A stretch of DNA of 64,000 bases from Nomia melanderi (GCF_051020985.1 NW_027475130.1:11736001-11800000); one strand, 5' to 3'; numbered from the stretch's first letter, positions 11,914-24,687 are shown. A program made the numbers and translations. Notes: generated from the sequence alone by a model not told the origin.

Positions 11914-12438
11914 TAGCACCCGAGATATCACCAGATATATATTGGATTTTCCCCTGACCCTGAGCGTCCGGCCCCATGAGATTGTGGTTTTCTCGGCCCC
12001 TGGTGGTCCGAGGTCGTTTCCGCTACACAGATTCACGCGCCAGGGCCTCCTACAGACAATGCACTTTGATTTATCGCGCTATCTGTAATAGAACCCGAGA
12101 TATCACCAGATATATATTGGATTTTTCACTGACCCTGAGTGTCCGGCCCCATGAGACGGTGGTTGTCTCGGCCCCTGGTGGCTCGAGGTCGTTCCCGCTG
12201 CACAGATTCGTGCGCCAGGGCCTCCTACAGACAATGCACTTTGGTTTATTGCGCTATCTGTAATAGCACCCGAGATATCACCAGATATATATTCGATTTT
12301 TCCCTGACCCTGAGTGCCCGGCCCCATGTGTCGGTGGTTTTCTCGGCCCCTGGTGGTCCGAGGTCGATCCCGCTGCACAGATTCATGGGCCAGGTCCCCC
12401 TGCAAATAATGCACTTTGATTTATTGCGCTATCTGTAA

Positions 12439-14188
12439 TAGCACCCGAGATATCACCAGATATATATTGGATTTTTCCCCGACCCTGAGTGTCCGGCCCC
12501 ATGAGACGGTGGTTTTCTCGGCCCCTGGTGGTCCGAGCTCGATCCCGCTGCACAGATTCATGCGCCAGGGCCCCCTGCAGATAATTCACTTTGGTTTATT
12601 GCGCTATCTCTAATAGCACCCGAGATATCACCAGATATATATTGGATTTTAACCTGACCCTGAGTGTCCGGACCCATGAGACTTTGGTTTTCTCGGCCCC
12701 TGCTGGTCCGAGGTCGTTCCGGCTGCACAGATTCACGCGCCAGGGCCTCCTACAGACAATGCACTTTGATTTATCGCGCTATCTGTAATAGAACCCGAGA
12801 TATCACCAGATATATATTGGATTTTTCCCTGACCCTGACAGTCCGGCCCCATGAGACATTGATTTTCTCGGCCCCTGGTGCTCCCAGGTCGGTCCCGCTG
12901 CACAGATTCATGCGCCAGGGCCTCCTACAGACAATGCACTTTGATTTATTGTGCAATCTGTAATATAACCCGAGATATCACCAGATATATATTGAATATT
13001 CCCCTGACCCTGAGTGTCCGGCCCCATGAGACGGTGGTTTTCTCGGCCCCTGGTGGTCCGAGGTCGATCCCGCAGCACAGATTCATGCGCCAGGGCCCCC
13101 TGCAGATAATTCACTTTGGTTTATCGCGCTATCTGTAATAGAACCCGAGATATCACCAGATATATATTGGATTTTTCCCTGACCCTGACAGTCCGGCCCC
13201 ATGAGACATTGATTTTCTCGGCCCCTGGTGGTCCGAGGTCGTTCCCGTTGCACAGATTCATGCGCCAGGGCCTCCTGCAGATAATTCACTTTGGTTTATT
13301 GCGCTATCGCTAATAGCACCCGAGATATAACCAGATATATATTGGATTTTCCCCTGACCCTGAGCGTCCGGCCCCATGAGACTGTGGTTTTCTCGGCCCC
13401 TGGTGGTCGGAGGTCGTTCCCGCTACACAGATTCATGCGCCAGGGCCTCCTACAGACAATGCACTCTGATTTATTGCGCTATCTGTAATAGCACCCGAGA
13501 TATCACCAGATATATATTGGATTTTACCCTGGCCCTGAGTGTCCGGCCCCATGAGACGGTGGTTGTCTCGGCACCTGGAGGCTTGAGGACGTTCCCGCAG
13601 CACAGATTCATGCGCCAGGGGCCCCTGCAGATAATTCACTTTGGTTTATTGCGCTATCTCTAATAGCACCCGAGATATCACCAGATATATGTTGGATTTT
13701 CCCCTGACCCTGAGTGTCCGGCCCCATGAGACTGTGGTTTTCTCGGCCCCTGGTGGTCCGAGGTCGTTCCCGCTGCACAGATCCACGCGCCAGGGCCTCC
13801 TACAGACAAGGCACTTTTATTTATTGCGCTATCTGTAATAGCACCCGAGATACCACCAGATATATATTGGATCTTTCACTGACCCTGAGTGTCCGGCCCC
13901 ATGAGACGGTGGTTTTCGCGGCCCCTGGTGGTCCGAGGTCGTTCCCGCTGCACAGATTCATGCGCCAGGGCCTCCTACAGACAATTCACTTTGATTTATT
14001 GCGCTATCTGTAATAGCACCCGAGATATCACCAGATATATATTGGATTTTTCCCCGACCCTGAGTGTCCGGCCCCATGAGACTGTGGTTTTCTCGGCCCC
14101 TGGTGGTCCGAGGTCGATCCCGCTGCACAGATTCATGGGCCAGGTCCCCCTGCAAATAATGCACTTTGATTTATTGCGCTATCTGTAA
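12439..14188 (+). repeat. Domain III unit 1 (10 monomers, 1750 bp)
   Basis: Monomers starting 12439-14014. Its first four match 14189-14888 at a constant 1750-bp offset with about one change per monomer ('ctgctggtcc' for 'ctggtggtcc', 'ttgaatattc' for 'ttgaattttc'). Its monomers at 13489-13839 match 15064-15414 at 1575 bp. Confidence 0.88.
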
Positions 14189-15588
14189 TAGCACCCGAGA
14201 TATCACCAGATATATATTGGATTTTTCCCCGACCCTGAGTGTCCGGCCCCATGAGACGGTGGTTTTCTCGGCCCCTGGTGGTCCGAGCTCGATCCCGCTG
14301 CACAGATTCATGCGCCAGGGCCCCCTGCAGATAATTCACTTTGGTTTATTGCGCTATCTCTAATAGCACCCGAGATATCACCAGATATATATTGGATTTT
14401 AACCTGACCCTGAGTGTCCGGACCCATGAGACTTTGGTTTTCTCGGCCCCTGGTGGTCCGAGGTCGTTCCGGCTGCACAGATTCACGCGCCAGGGCCTCC
14501 TACAGACAATGCACTTTGATTTATCGCGCTATCTGTAATAGAACCCGAGATATCACCAGATATATATTGGATTTTTCCCTAACCCTGACAGTCCGGCCCC
14601 ATGAGACATTGATTTTCTCGGCCCCTGGTGCTCCCAGGTCGGTCCCGCTGCACAGATTCATGCGCCAGGGCCTCCTACAGACAATGCACTTTGATTTATT
14701 GTGCAATCTGTAATATAACCCGAGATATCACCAGATATATATTGAATTTTCCCCTGACCCTGAGTGTCCGGCCCCATGAGACGGTGGTTTTCTCGGCCCC
14801 TGGTGGTCCGAGGTCGATCCCGCTGCACAGATTCATGCACCAGGGCCCCCTGCAGATAATTCACTTTGGTTTATTGCGCTATCTCTAATAGCACCCGAGA
14901 TATCACAAGATATATATTGGATTTTAACCTGACCCTGAGTGTCCGGACCCATGAGACTGTGGTTTTCTCGGCCCCTGGTAGTCGGAGGTCGTTCCCGCTA
15001 CACAGATTCATGCGCCAGGGCCTCCTACAGACAATGCACTCTGATTTATTGCGCTATCTGTAATAGCACCCGAGATATCACCAGATATATATTGGATTTT
15101 ACCCTGACCCTGAGTGTCCGGCCCCATGAGACGGTGGTTGTCTCGGCCCCTGGAGGCCCGAGGACGTTCCCGCAGCACAGATTCATGCGCCAGGGGCCCC
15201 TGCAGATAATTCACTTTGGTTTATTGCGCTATCTCTAATAGCACCCGAGATATCACCAGATATATGTTGGATTTTCCCCTGACCCTGAGTGTCCGGCCCC
15301 ATGAGACTGTGGTTTTCTCGGCCCCTGGTGGTCCGAGGTCGTTCCCGCTGCACAGATCCACGCGCCAGGGCCTCCTACAGACAAGGCACTTTTATTTATT
15401 GCGTTATCTGTAATAGCACCCGAGATACCACCAGATATATATTGGATCTTTCACTGACCCTGAGTGTCCGGCCCCATGAGACGGTGGTTTTCGCGGCCCC
15501 TGGTGGTCCGAGGTCGTTCCCGCTGCACAGATTCATGCGCCAGGGCCTCCTACAGACAATTCACTTTGATTTATTGCGCTATCTGTAA
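14189..15588 (+). repeat. Domain III unit 2 (8 monomers, 1400 bp)
   Basis: Carries the M and N groups of unit 1 but is two monomers shorter. The monomer at 14889 is a join: its left half resembles the 'aacctgacc ... gtccggacccatg' type, and its right half ('cggaggtcgttcccgctac') that of the monomer at 13314. It therefore marks a deletion breakpoint inside a monomer. Confidence 0.85.
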
Positions 15589-16638
15589 TAGCACCCGAGA
15601 TATCACCAGATATATATTGGATTTTTCCCCGACCCTGAGTGTCCGGCCCCATGAGACGGTGGTTTTCTCGGCCCCTGGTGGTCCGAGGTCGATCCCGCTG
15701 CACAGATTCATGCGCCAGGGCCCCCTGCAGATAATTCACTTTGGTTTATTGCGCTATCTCTAATAGCACCCGAGATATCACCAGATATATATTGGATTTT
15801 AACCTGACCCTGAGTGTCCGGACCCATGAGACTTTGCTTTTCTCGGCCCCTGGTGGTCCGAGGTCGTTCAGGCTGCACCGATTCACGCGCCAGGGCCTCC
15901 TACAGACAATGCACTTTGATTTATCGCGCTATCTGTAATAGAACCCGAGATATCACCAGATATATATTGGATTTTTCCCTGACCCTGACAGTCCGGCCCC
16001 ATGAGACATTGATTTTCTCGGCCCCTGGTGCTCCCAGGTCGGTCCCGCTGCACAGATTCATGCGCCAGGGCCTCCTACAGACAATGCACTTTGATTTATT
16101 GTGCAATCTGTAATATAACCCGAGATATCACCAGATATATATTGAATTTTCCCCTGACCCTGAGTGTCCGGCCCCATGAGACGGTGGTTTTCTCGGCCCC
16201 TGGTGGTCCGAGGTCGTTCCCGCTGCACAGATTCATGCGCCAGGGCCCCCTACAGACAATGCACTTTGATTTATAGCGCTATCTGTAATAGCACCCGAGA
16301 TATCACCAGATATATATTGGATTTTACCCTGACCCTGAGTGTCCGGCCCCATGAGACGGTGGTTGTCTCGGCCCCTGGAGGTCCGAGGACGTTCCCGCAG
16401 CACAGATTCATGCGCCAGGGGCCCCTGCAGATAATTCACTTTGGTTTATTGCGCTATCTGTAACAGCACCCGAGATACCACCAGATATATATTGGATCTT
16501 TCACTGACCCTGAGTGTCCGGGCCCATAAGACTGTGGTTTTCTCGGCCCCTGGGGGTCCGAGATCGTTCCCGCCTCACAGATTCATGCGCCAGGGCCTCC
16601 TACAGACAATTCACTTTGATTTATTGCGCTATCTGTAA
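15589..16638 (+). repeat. Domain III unit 3 (6 monomers, 1050 bp)
   Basis: Repeats the M group at 1400 bp from unit 2 (15764 against 14364, 15939 against 14539, 16114 against 14714) and the first N monomer at 1225 bp (16289 against 15064). One monomer has 'gatttatagcgc', a substitution not seen elsewhere. It is followed by the 4-mer pair of domain IV. Confidence 0.82.
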
Positions 16639-17338
16639 TAGCACCCGAGATATCACCAGATATATATTCGATTTTTCCCTGACCCTGAGTGCCCGGCCCC
16701 ATGAATCGGTGGTTTTCTCGGCGCCTGGTGGTCCGAGGTCGATCCCGCTGCACAGATTCATGGGCCAGGTCCCCCTGCAAATAATGCACTTTGATTTATT
16801 GCGCTATCTGTAACAGCACCCGAGATATCACCAGATATATATTGGATTTTTCCCCGACCCTGAGTGTCCGGGCCCATAAGACTGTGGTTTTCTCGGCCCC
16901 TGGCGGTCCGAGATCGTTCCCGCCTCACAGATTCATGCGCCAGTGCCTCCTACAGACAATGCACTTTGATTTATTGCGCTATCTGTAATAGCACCCGAGA
17001 TATCGCCAGATATATATTGGATTTTTCATTGACCCTGCAAGTCCGGCCCCATGAGACGGTGGTTTTCTCGGCCCCTGGTCGTCCGAGGTCGTTCCCGCTG
17101 CACAGATTCATGCGCCAGGGCCTCCTACAGACAATGCACTTTGATTTATTGCGCTATCTGTAATAGCACCCGAGATATCACCGGATATATATTGGATTTT
17201 TCCCACAGCCTGAGTGTCCAGCCCCATGAGACGGTGGTTGTCTCGGCCCCTGGTGGTCAGAGGTCGTTCCCGCTGCACAGGTTCATGCGCCAGGGTCTCC
17301 TACAGACAACGCACTTTGATTTATTGCGCTATCTGTAA
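16639..17338 (+). repeat. 4-mer, copy 1 (700 bp)
   Basis: Monomers at 16639, 16814, 16989 and 17164. The first three recur 700 bp on with few changes. The first has 'attcgattttt', 'gtgcccggcccc' and 'gggccaggtccccctgcaaa'; the second 'gtccgggcccataagac' and 'ccgcctcacag'; the third 'ctgcaagtccgg'. The fourth differs from its counterpart at 17864. Confidence 0.85.
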
Positions 17339-18038
17339 TAGCACCCGAGATATCACCAGATATATATTCGATTTTTCCGTGACCCTGAGTGCCCGGCCCC
17401 ATGTGTCGGTGGTTTTCTCGGCGCCTGGTGGTCCGAGGTCGATCCCGCTGCACAGATTCATGGGCCAGGTCCCCCTGCAAATAATGCACTTTGATTTATT
17501 GCGCTATCTGTAATAGCACCCGAGATATCACCAGATATATATTGGATTTTTCCCCGACCCTGAGTGTCCGGGCCCATAAGACTGTGGTTTTCTCGGCCCC
17601 TGGCGGTCCGAGATCGTTCCCGCCTCACAGATTCATGCGCCAGTGCCTCCTACAGACAATGCACTTTGATTTATTGCGCTATCTGTAATAGCACCCGAGA
17701 TATCGCCAGATATATATTGGATTTTTCCCTGACCCTGCAAGTCCGGCCCCATGAGACGGTGGTTTTCTCGGCCCCTGGTGGTCCGAGGTCGTTCCCGCTG
17801 CACAGAATCATGCGCCAGGTCCTCCTACAGACAATGCACTTTGATTTATTGCGCTATCTGTAATAGCACCCGAGATATCACCAGATCTGTATTGGATTTT
17901 CCCCTGACCCTGAGTGTCCGGACCCATGAGACGGTGGTTTTCTCGGCCCCTGGTGTTCCGAGGTCGTTCCCGCTGCACAGATTCATGCGCCAGGGCATCC
18001 TACAGACAATGAACTTCGATTTATTGCGCTATCTGTAA
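17339..18038 (+). repeat. 4-mer, copy 2 (700 bp)
   Basis: The same monomer series as 16639-17338, shifted by 700 bp, with changes such as 'catgtgtcgg' for 'catgaatcgg' and 'ccctgcaagtcc' preceded by 'ttccctga' instead of 'ttcattga'. It is also the start of the 22-mer unit. Confidence 0.85.
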
Positions 18039-18738
18039 TAGCACCCGAGATATCAGCAGATATATATTGGATTTTTCACTGACCCTGAGTGTCCGGCCCC
18101 ATGAGACGGTCGTTCTCTCGGCCCCTGGTGGTCCGAGGTCGTTCCCGCTGCACAGATTCATGCGCCAGGGCCTCCTGCAGATAATTCACTTTGGTTTATT
18201 GCGCTATCTCTAATAGCACCCGAGATATCAGCAGATATATATTGGATTTTTCCCTGACCCTGAGAGTCCGGCCCCATGAGACGGTGGTTTTCTCGGCCCC
18301 TGGTGGTCCGAGGTCGTTGCCGCTGCAGAGATTCATGCGCCAGGACCTCCTGCAGATAATTCACTTTGGTTTGATGCGCTATCTCTAACAGCACCCCAGA
18401 TATCACCAGATATATATTGGATTTTCCCCTGACCCTGACAGTCCGGCCGCATGAGACGCTGATTTTCTCGGCCCCTGGAGGTCCGAGGTCGTTCCCGCTG
18501 CACAGAATCATGCGCCAGGGCTTCCTGCAGACAATGCACTTTGATTTATTGCGCTATCTCTAATAGCACCCGAGATATCACCAGATATATATAGGATTTT
18601 TCCCTGACCCTGAGAGTCCGGCCCCATAAGACGGTGGTTTTCTCGGCCCCTGGTGGTCCGAGGTCGTTGCCGCTGCACAGATTCATGCGCCAGGGCCTCC
18701 TGCAGACAATTCACTTTGGTTTATTGTGCTATCTCTAA

Positions 18739-18912
18739 TAGCACCCGACATATCACCAGCTATATATTGGACTTTATCCGACCCTGAGTGTCCGGCCCCA
18801 TGAGATGGTGGTTTTCTCGGCCCCTGGTGATCCGAGGACGTACCCGCTACACAGATTCATGCGCCAGGGCCTCCTACAGACAATTCTCTTTGATTTATTG
18901 CGCTATCTGTAA
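18739..18912 (+). repeat. Indel class 4: 174-bp monomer
   Basis: The run before the 'gaccctgag' motif reads 'ttggactttatccgaccc', one base shorter than usual, and the monomer has 'cgacatatcaccagctat', 'gagatggtgg' and 'gaggacgtacccgctac'. Members start at 18739, 22586, 29582, 31855, 38152, 41998, 43921 and 47767. The 31855 member switches to a different right half near 31921. Confidence 0.93.
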
Positions 18913-19262
18913 TAGCACCCGAGATATCACCGGATATATATTGGATTTCTCCCAGACCCTGAGTGTCCGGCCCCATGAGACGGTGGTTGTCTCGGCCCCT
19001 GGTGGTCCGAGGTCGTTCCCGCTGCACAGATTCATGCGCCAGGGCCTCCTACAGACAATGCACTTTGATTTATTGCGCTATCTGTAATAGCACCCGAGAT
19101 ATCACCAGATATTTATTGGATTTTTCACTGACCCTGAGCGTCCGGCCCCATGAGACGGTCGTTTTCTCGGCCCCTGGTGGTCCGAGGTCATTCCCGCTGC
19201 ACAGGTTCATGCGCCAGTGTCTCCTACAGACAACGCACTTTGATTTATTGCGCTATCTGTAA

Positions 19263-19436
19263 TAGCACCCCAGATATCACCAGATATTTATTGGATTTTT
19301 CACTGACCCTGAGCGTCCTTCCCCATGAGACGGTGGTTTTCTCGGCCCCTGGTGTTCCGAGGTCGTTCCGCTGCACAGCTTCATGCGCCATGGCCTCCTA
19401 CAGACAAGGCACTTTGATTTATTGCGCTATCTCAAA
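19263..19436 (+). repeat. Indel class 5: 174-bp monomer
   Basis: One C is missing in 'gtcgttccgctgcac'. The monomer usually ends in 'ctcaaatag', losing the usual stop. The frame shift plus lost stop joins two repeat-derived frames into open frames of 153-157 codons, which explains the longest frames on the plus strand. Members start at 19263, 23110, 25033, 29931, 32029, 38676, 40074, 44445 and 45843; 29931 has a different right half. Confidence 0.93.
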
Positions 19437-20661
19437 TAGCACCCGAGATATCACCAGATATATATTGGATTTTCCCCTGACCCTGAGTGTCCGGCCCCAT
19501 GAGACTGTGGTTTTCTCGGCCCCTGGTGGTCCGAGGTCGTTCCCGTTGCAGAGATTAATGCGCCAGGGCCTCCTACAGACAATGCACTTTGATTTCTTGC
19601 GCTATCTGTAATAGCACCCGAGATATCACCAGATATATATTGGATTTTCCCCTGACCGTGAGTGTCCGGCCCCATGAGACTGTGGTTTTCTCGGCCCCTG
19701 GTCGTCCGAGGTCGTTCCCGCTGCACAGATTCATGCGCCAGGGCCTCCTACAGACAATGCACTTTGATTTATTGCGCTATCTGTAATAGCACCCGAGATA
19801 TCACCAGATATATATTGGATTTTCCCCTGACCGTGAGTGTCCGGCCCCATGAGACTGTGGTTTTCTCGGCCCCTGGTCGTCCGAGGTCGTTCCCGCTGCA
19901 CAGATTAATGCGCCAGGGCCTCCTACAGACAATGCACTTTGATTTATTGCGCTATCTGTAATAGCACCCGAGATATCACCGGATATATATTGGATTTTTC
20001 CCACACCCTGAGTGTCCGGCCCCATGAGACGGTGGTTGTCTCGGCCCCTGGTGGTCCGAGGTCGTTCCCGCTGCACAGGTTCATGCGCCAGGGTCTCCTA
20101 CAGACAACGCACTTTGATTTATTGCGCTATCTGTAATAGCACCCGAGATATCACCAGATATATATTGGATTTTTCACTGACCCTGAGTGTCCGGCCCCAT
20201 GGGGCGGTCGTTTTCTCGGCCCCTGGTGGTCCGAGGTCGTTCCCGCTGCACAGATTCATGCGCCAGGGCCTCCTACAGACAATGCACTTTGATTTATTGC
20301 GCTATCTGTAATAGCAGCCGAGATATCACCAGATATATATTGGATTTTACCCTGACCCTGAGTGCCCGGCCCCATGAGACTGTGGTTTTTTCGGCCCCTG
20401 GTGGTCCGAGGTCGTTCCCGCTGCACAGATTCATGCGCCAGGGCCTCCTACAGACAATGAACTTTGATTTATTGCGCCATCTGTAATAGCACCCGAGATA
20501 TCAGCAGATATATATTGGATTTTTCACTGACCCTGAGTGTCCGGCCCCATGAGACGGTCGTTTTCTCGGCCCCTGGTGGTCCCAGGTCGTTCCCGCTGCA
20601 CAGATTCATGCGCCAGGGCCTCCTGCAGATAATTCACTTTGGTTTATCGCGCTATCTCTAA

Positions 20662-20835
20662 TAGCACCCGAGATATCACCGGGTATATATTGGATTCTTC
20701 CATGACCCCGAGTGTCCGGCCCATTAGACGGTGGTTTTCTCGGCCCCCGGTGGTCCGAGGTCGTTCCCGCAGCACAGATTCATGCGCCAGGGCCTCCTAC
20801 AGGTAATGCACTTTGATTTATTGCGCTATCTGTAA
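20662..20835 (+). repeat. Indel class 6: 174-bp monomer
   Basis: Has 'cggcccattagacgg' where the consensus has 'cggccccatgagacgg', plus 'accgggtatatattgg', 'attcttccatgacccc' and, in two of three, 'cctacaggtaatgc'. Members start at 20662, 24509 and 36753. Confidence 0.9.
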
Positions 20836-21185
20836 TAGCAGCCGAGATATCACCAGATATATATTGGATTTTACCCTGACCCTGAGTGTCCGGCCCCATG
20901 TGACGGTCGTTGTCTCGGCAGCTGGAGGTCTGAGGACGTTCCCGCTGCACAGATTCATGCGCCAGGGCCTCCTACAGACAATGCACTTTGATTTATTGCG
21001 CTATCTGTAATAGCACCCGAGATATCAGCAGATATATATTGGATTTTTCACTGACCCTGAGTGTCCGGCCCCATGAGACGGTCGTTTTCGCGGCCCCTGG
21101 TGGTCCGAGGTCGTTCCCGCTGAACAGATTCATGCGCCAGGGCCTCCTACAGACAATTCACTTTGATTTATTGCGCTATCTGTAA

Positions 21186-24100
21186 TAGCACCCGAGATAT
21201 CACCAGATATATATTCGATTTTTCCCTGACCCTGAGTGCCCGGCCCCATGTGTCGGTGGTTTTCTCGGCCCCTGGTGGTCCGAGGTCGATCCCGCTGCAC
21301 AGATTCATGGGCCAGGTCCCCCTGCAAATAATGCACTTTGATTTATTGCGCTATCTGTAATAGCACCCGAGATATCACCAGATATATATTGGATTTTTCC
21401 CCGACCCTGAGTGTCCGGGCCCATAAGACTGTGGTTTTCTCGGCCCCTGGCGGTCCGAGATCGTTCCCGCCTCACAGATTCATGCGCCAGTGCCTCCTAC
21501 AGACAATGCACTTTGATTTATTGCGCTATCTGTAATAGCACCCGAGATATCGCCAGATATATATTGGATTTTTCCCTGACCCTGCAAGTCCGGCCCCATG
21601 AGACGGTGGTTTTCTCGGCCCCTGGTGGTCCGAGGTCGTTCCCGCTGCACAGAATCATGCGCCAGGGCCTCCTACAGACAATGCACTTTGATTTATTGCG
21701 CTATCTGTAATAGCACCCGAGATATCACCAGATCTGTATTGGATTTTCCCCTGACCCTGAGTGTCCGGACCCATGAGACGGTGGTTTTCTCGGCCCCTGG
21801 TGTTCCGAGGTCGTTCCCGCTGCACAGATTCATGCGCCAGGGCATCCTACAGACAATGAACTTTGATTTATTGCGCTATCTGTAATAGCACCCGAGATAT
21901 CAGCAGATATATATTGGATTTTTCACTGACCCTGAGTGTCCGGCCCCATGAGACGGTCGTTCTCTCGGCCCCTGGTGGTCCGAGGTCGTTCCCGCTGCAC
22001 AGATTCATGCGCCAGGGCCTCCTGCAGATAATTCACTTTGGTTTATTGCGCTATCTCTAATAGCACCCGAGATATCAGCAGATATATATTGGATTTTTCC
22101 CTGACCCTGAGAGTCCGGCCCCATGAGACGGTGGTTTTCTCGGCCCCTGGTGGTCCGAGGTCGTTGCCGCTGCAGAGATTCATGCGCCAGGACCTCCTGC
22201 AGATAATTCACTTTGGTTTGATGCGCTATCTCTAACAGCACCCCAGATATCACCAGATATATATTGGATTTTCCCCTGACCCTGACAGTCCGGCCGCATG
22301 AGACGCTGATTTTCTCGGCCCCTGGAGGTCCGAGGTCGTTCCCGCTGCACAGAATCATGCGCCAGGGCTTCCTGCAGACAATGCACTTTGATTTATTGCG
22401 CTATCTCTAATAGCACCCGAGATATCACCAGATATATATAGGATTTTTCCCTGACCCTGAGAGTCCGGCCCCATAAGACGGTGGTTTTCTCGGCCCCTGG
22501 TGGTCCGAGGTCGTTGCCGCTGCACAGATTCATGCGCCAGGGCCTCCTGCAGACAATTCACTTTGGTTTATTGTGCTATCTCTAATAGCACCCGACATAT
22601 CACCAGCTATATATTGGACTTTATCCGACCCTGAGTGTCCGGCCCCATGAGATGGTGGTTTTCTCGGCCCCTGGTGATCCGAGGACGTACCCGCTACACA
22701 GATTCATGCGCCAGGGCCTCCTACAGACAATTCTCTTTGATTTATTGCGCTATCTGTAATAGCACCCGAGATATCACCGGATATATATTGGATTTCTCCC
22801 AGACCCTGAGTGTCCGGCCCCATGAGACGGTGGTTGTCTCGGCCCCTGGTGGTCCGAGGTCGTTCCCGCTGCACAGATTCATGCGCCAGGGCCTCCTACA
22901 GACAATGCACTTTGATTTATTGCGCTATCTGTAATAGCACCCGAGATATCACCAGATATTTATTGGATTTTTCACTGACCCTGAGCGTCCGGCCCCATGA
23001 GACGGTCGTTTTCTCGGCCCCTGGTGGTCCGAGGTCATTCCCGCTGCACAGGTTCATGCGCCAGTGTCTCCTACAGACAACGCACTTTGATTTATTGCGC
23101 TATCTGTAATAGCACCCCAGATATCACCAGATATTTATTGGATTTTTCACTGACCCTGAGCGTCCTTCCCCATGAGACGGTGGTTTTCTCGGCCCCTGGT
23201 GGTCCGAGGTCGTTCCGCTGCACAGCTTCATGCGCCATGGCCTCCTACAGACAAGGCACTTTGATTTATTGCGCTATCTCAAATAGCACCCGAGATATCA
23301 CCAGATATATATTGGATTTTCCCCTGACCCTGAGTGTCCGGCCCCATGAGACTGTGGTTTTCTCGGCCCCTGGTGGTCCGAGGTCGTTCCCGTTGCAGAG
23401 ATTAATGCGCCAGGGCCTCCTACAGACAATGCACTTTGATTTCTTGCGCTATCTGTAATAGCACCCGAGATATCACCAGATATATATTGGATTTTCCCCT
23501 GACCGTGAGTGTCCGGCCCCATGAGACTGTGGTTTTCTCGGCCCCTGGTCGTCCGAGGTCGTTCCCGCTGCACAGATTCATGCGCCAGGGCCTCCTACAG
23601 ACAATGCACTTTGATTTATTGCGCTATCTGTAATAGCACCCGAGATATCACCAGATATATATTGGATTTTCCCCTGACCGTGAGTGTCCGGCCCCATGAG
23701 ACTGTGGTTTTCTCGGCCCCTGGTCGTCCGAGGTCGTTCCCGCTGCACAGATTAATGCGCCAGGGCCTCCTACAGACAATGCACTTTGATTTATTGCGCT
23801 ATCTGTAATAGCACCCGAGATATCACCGGATATATATTGGATTTTTCCCACACCCTGAGTGTCCGGCCCCATGAGACGGTGGTTGTCTCGGCCCCTGGTG
23901 GTCCGAGGTCGTTCCCGCTGCACAGGTTCATGCGCCAGGGTCTCCTACAGACAACGCACTTTGATTTATTGCGCTGTCTGTAATAGCACCCGAGATATCA
24001 CCAGATATATATTGGATTTTTCACTGACCCTGAGTGTCCGGCCCCATGGGGCGGTCGTTTTCTCGGCCCCTGGTGGTCCGAGGTCGTTCCCGCTGCACAG

Positions 24101-24687
24101 ATTCATGCGCCAGGGCCTCCTACAGACAATGCACTTTGATTTATTGCGCTATCTGTAATAGCAGCCGAGATATCACCAGATATATATTGGATTTTACCCT
24201 GACCCTGAGTGCCCGGCCCCATGAGACTGTGGTTTTTTCGGCCCCTGGTGGTCCGAGGTCGTTCCCGCTGCACAGATTCATGCGCCAGGGCCTCCTACAG
24301 ACAATGAACTTTGATTTATTGCGCCATCTGTAATAGCACCCGAGATATCAGCAGATATATATTGGATTTTTCACTGACCCTGAGTGTCCGGCCCCATGAG
24401 ACGGTCGTTTTCTCGGCCCCTGGTGGTCCCAGGTCGTTCCCGCTGCACAGATTCATGCGCCAGGGCCTCCTGCAGATAATTCACTTTGGTTTATCGCGCT
24501 ATCTCTAATAGCACCCGAGATATCACCGGGTATATATTGGATTCTTCCATGACCCCGAGTGTCCGGCCCATTAGACGGTGGTTTTCTCGGCCCCCGGTGG
24601 TCCGAGGTCGTTCCCGCAGCACAGATTCATGCGCCAGGGCCTCCTACAGGTAATGCACTTTGATTTATTGCGCTATCTGTAATAGCA
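21186..24687 (+). repeat. 22-mer HOR, copy 2 (3502 bp matched)
   Basis: Matches 17339-20840 over about 20 monomers, including all three one-base deletions. I noted about half a dozen substitutions (for example 'ccctgacc' for 'cgtgacc' near the start, 'ggtggtcc' for 'ggtgttcc' near 23200, 'gctgtctg' for 'gctatctg' at 23972), so identity is near 99.8%. The match stops at 24687, where the series changes to 'tagcacccgag ... gacactgagtgtccgacc'. Confidence 0.95.

Larger units (their letters stand above)
4576..12263 (+). repeat. Domain II: 8-mer HOR family
   Basis: The domain is built on an 8-monomer unit of 1397-1398 bp and is marked by private indels. A 174-bp monomer with 'gattttccctgacc' plus 'gagtgtcacg' starts at 4926, 6324, 7895, 10168 and 11392. 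A 174-bp monomer with 'ggatttcccctgaccctaag' starts at 5100, 6498, 11566 and 11740. Two 173-bp monomers start at 7372 and 8769, and one of 176 bp at 9642. None of these indels recurs outside the domain. Confidence 0.9.
12264..16638 (+). repeat. Domain III: 10-, 8- and 6-mer units
   Basis: Every monomer is exactly 175 bp. A group of four monomers (M; 'tgacagtccggcccc', 'agacattgattttc', 'gtgctcccaggtcgg', then 'aatataacccgag') alternates with a second group (N; 'gacggtggttgtctcgg', 'gaggacgttcccgcagcac'). M starts at 12439, 14189 and 15589; N at 13489, 15064 and 16289. Unit length shrinks from left to right: 1750, 1400, then 1050 bp. Confidence 0.85.
17339..21185 (+). repeat. 22-mer HOR, copy 1 (3847 bp)
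   Basis: Twenty-two monomers, three of them 174 bp (18739, 19263, 20662), giving 3847 bp. The following 3.5 kb repeats it at a constant 3847-bp offset. The last two monomers (20836 and 21011, with 'tagcagccgag' and 'gttgtctcggcagctgg') are not in copy 2. Confidence 0.95.

Noticed and set aside
19150..19611. Open frame of 153 codons, and similar 153-157 codon frames at 22997, 24908, 29806, 31904, 38563, 39949, 43459, 44332 and 45718
   Set aside because: Most arise where a class 5 monomer's one-base deletion and lost stop join two repeat-derived frames; 43459 arises the same way from the class 7 deletion. They contain the same repeat-encoded peptide as every other monomer, have no codon-like conservation, and move with the satellite.
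20811..20820. Splice-donor-like 'aggtaatgca'
   Set aside because: A single-base variant of 'agacaatgca' in a few monomers; there is no exon or acceptor context.
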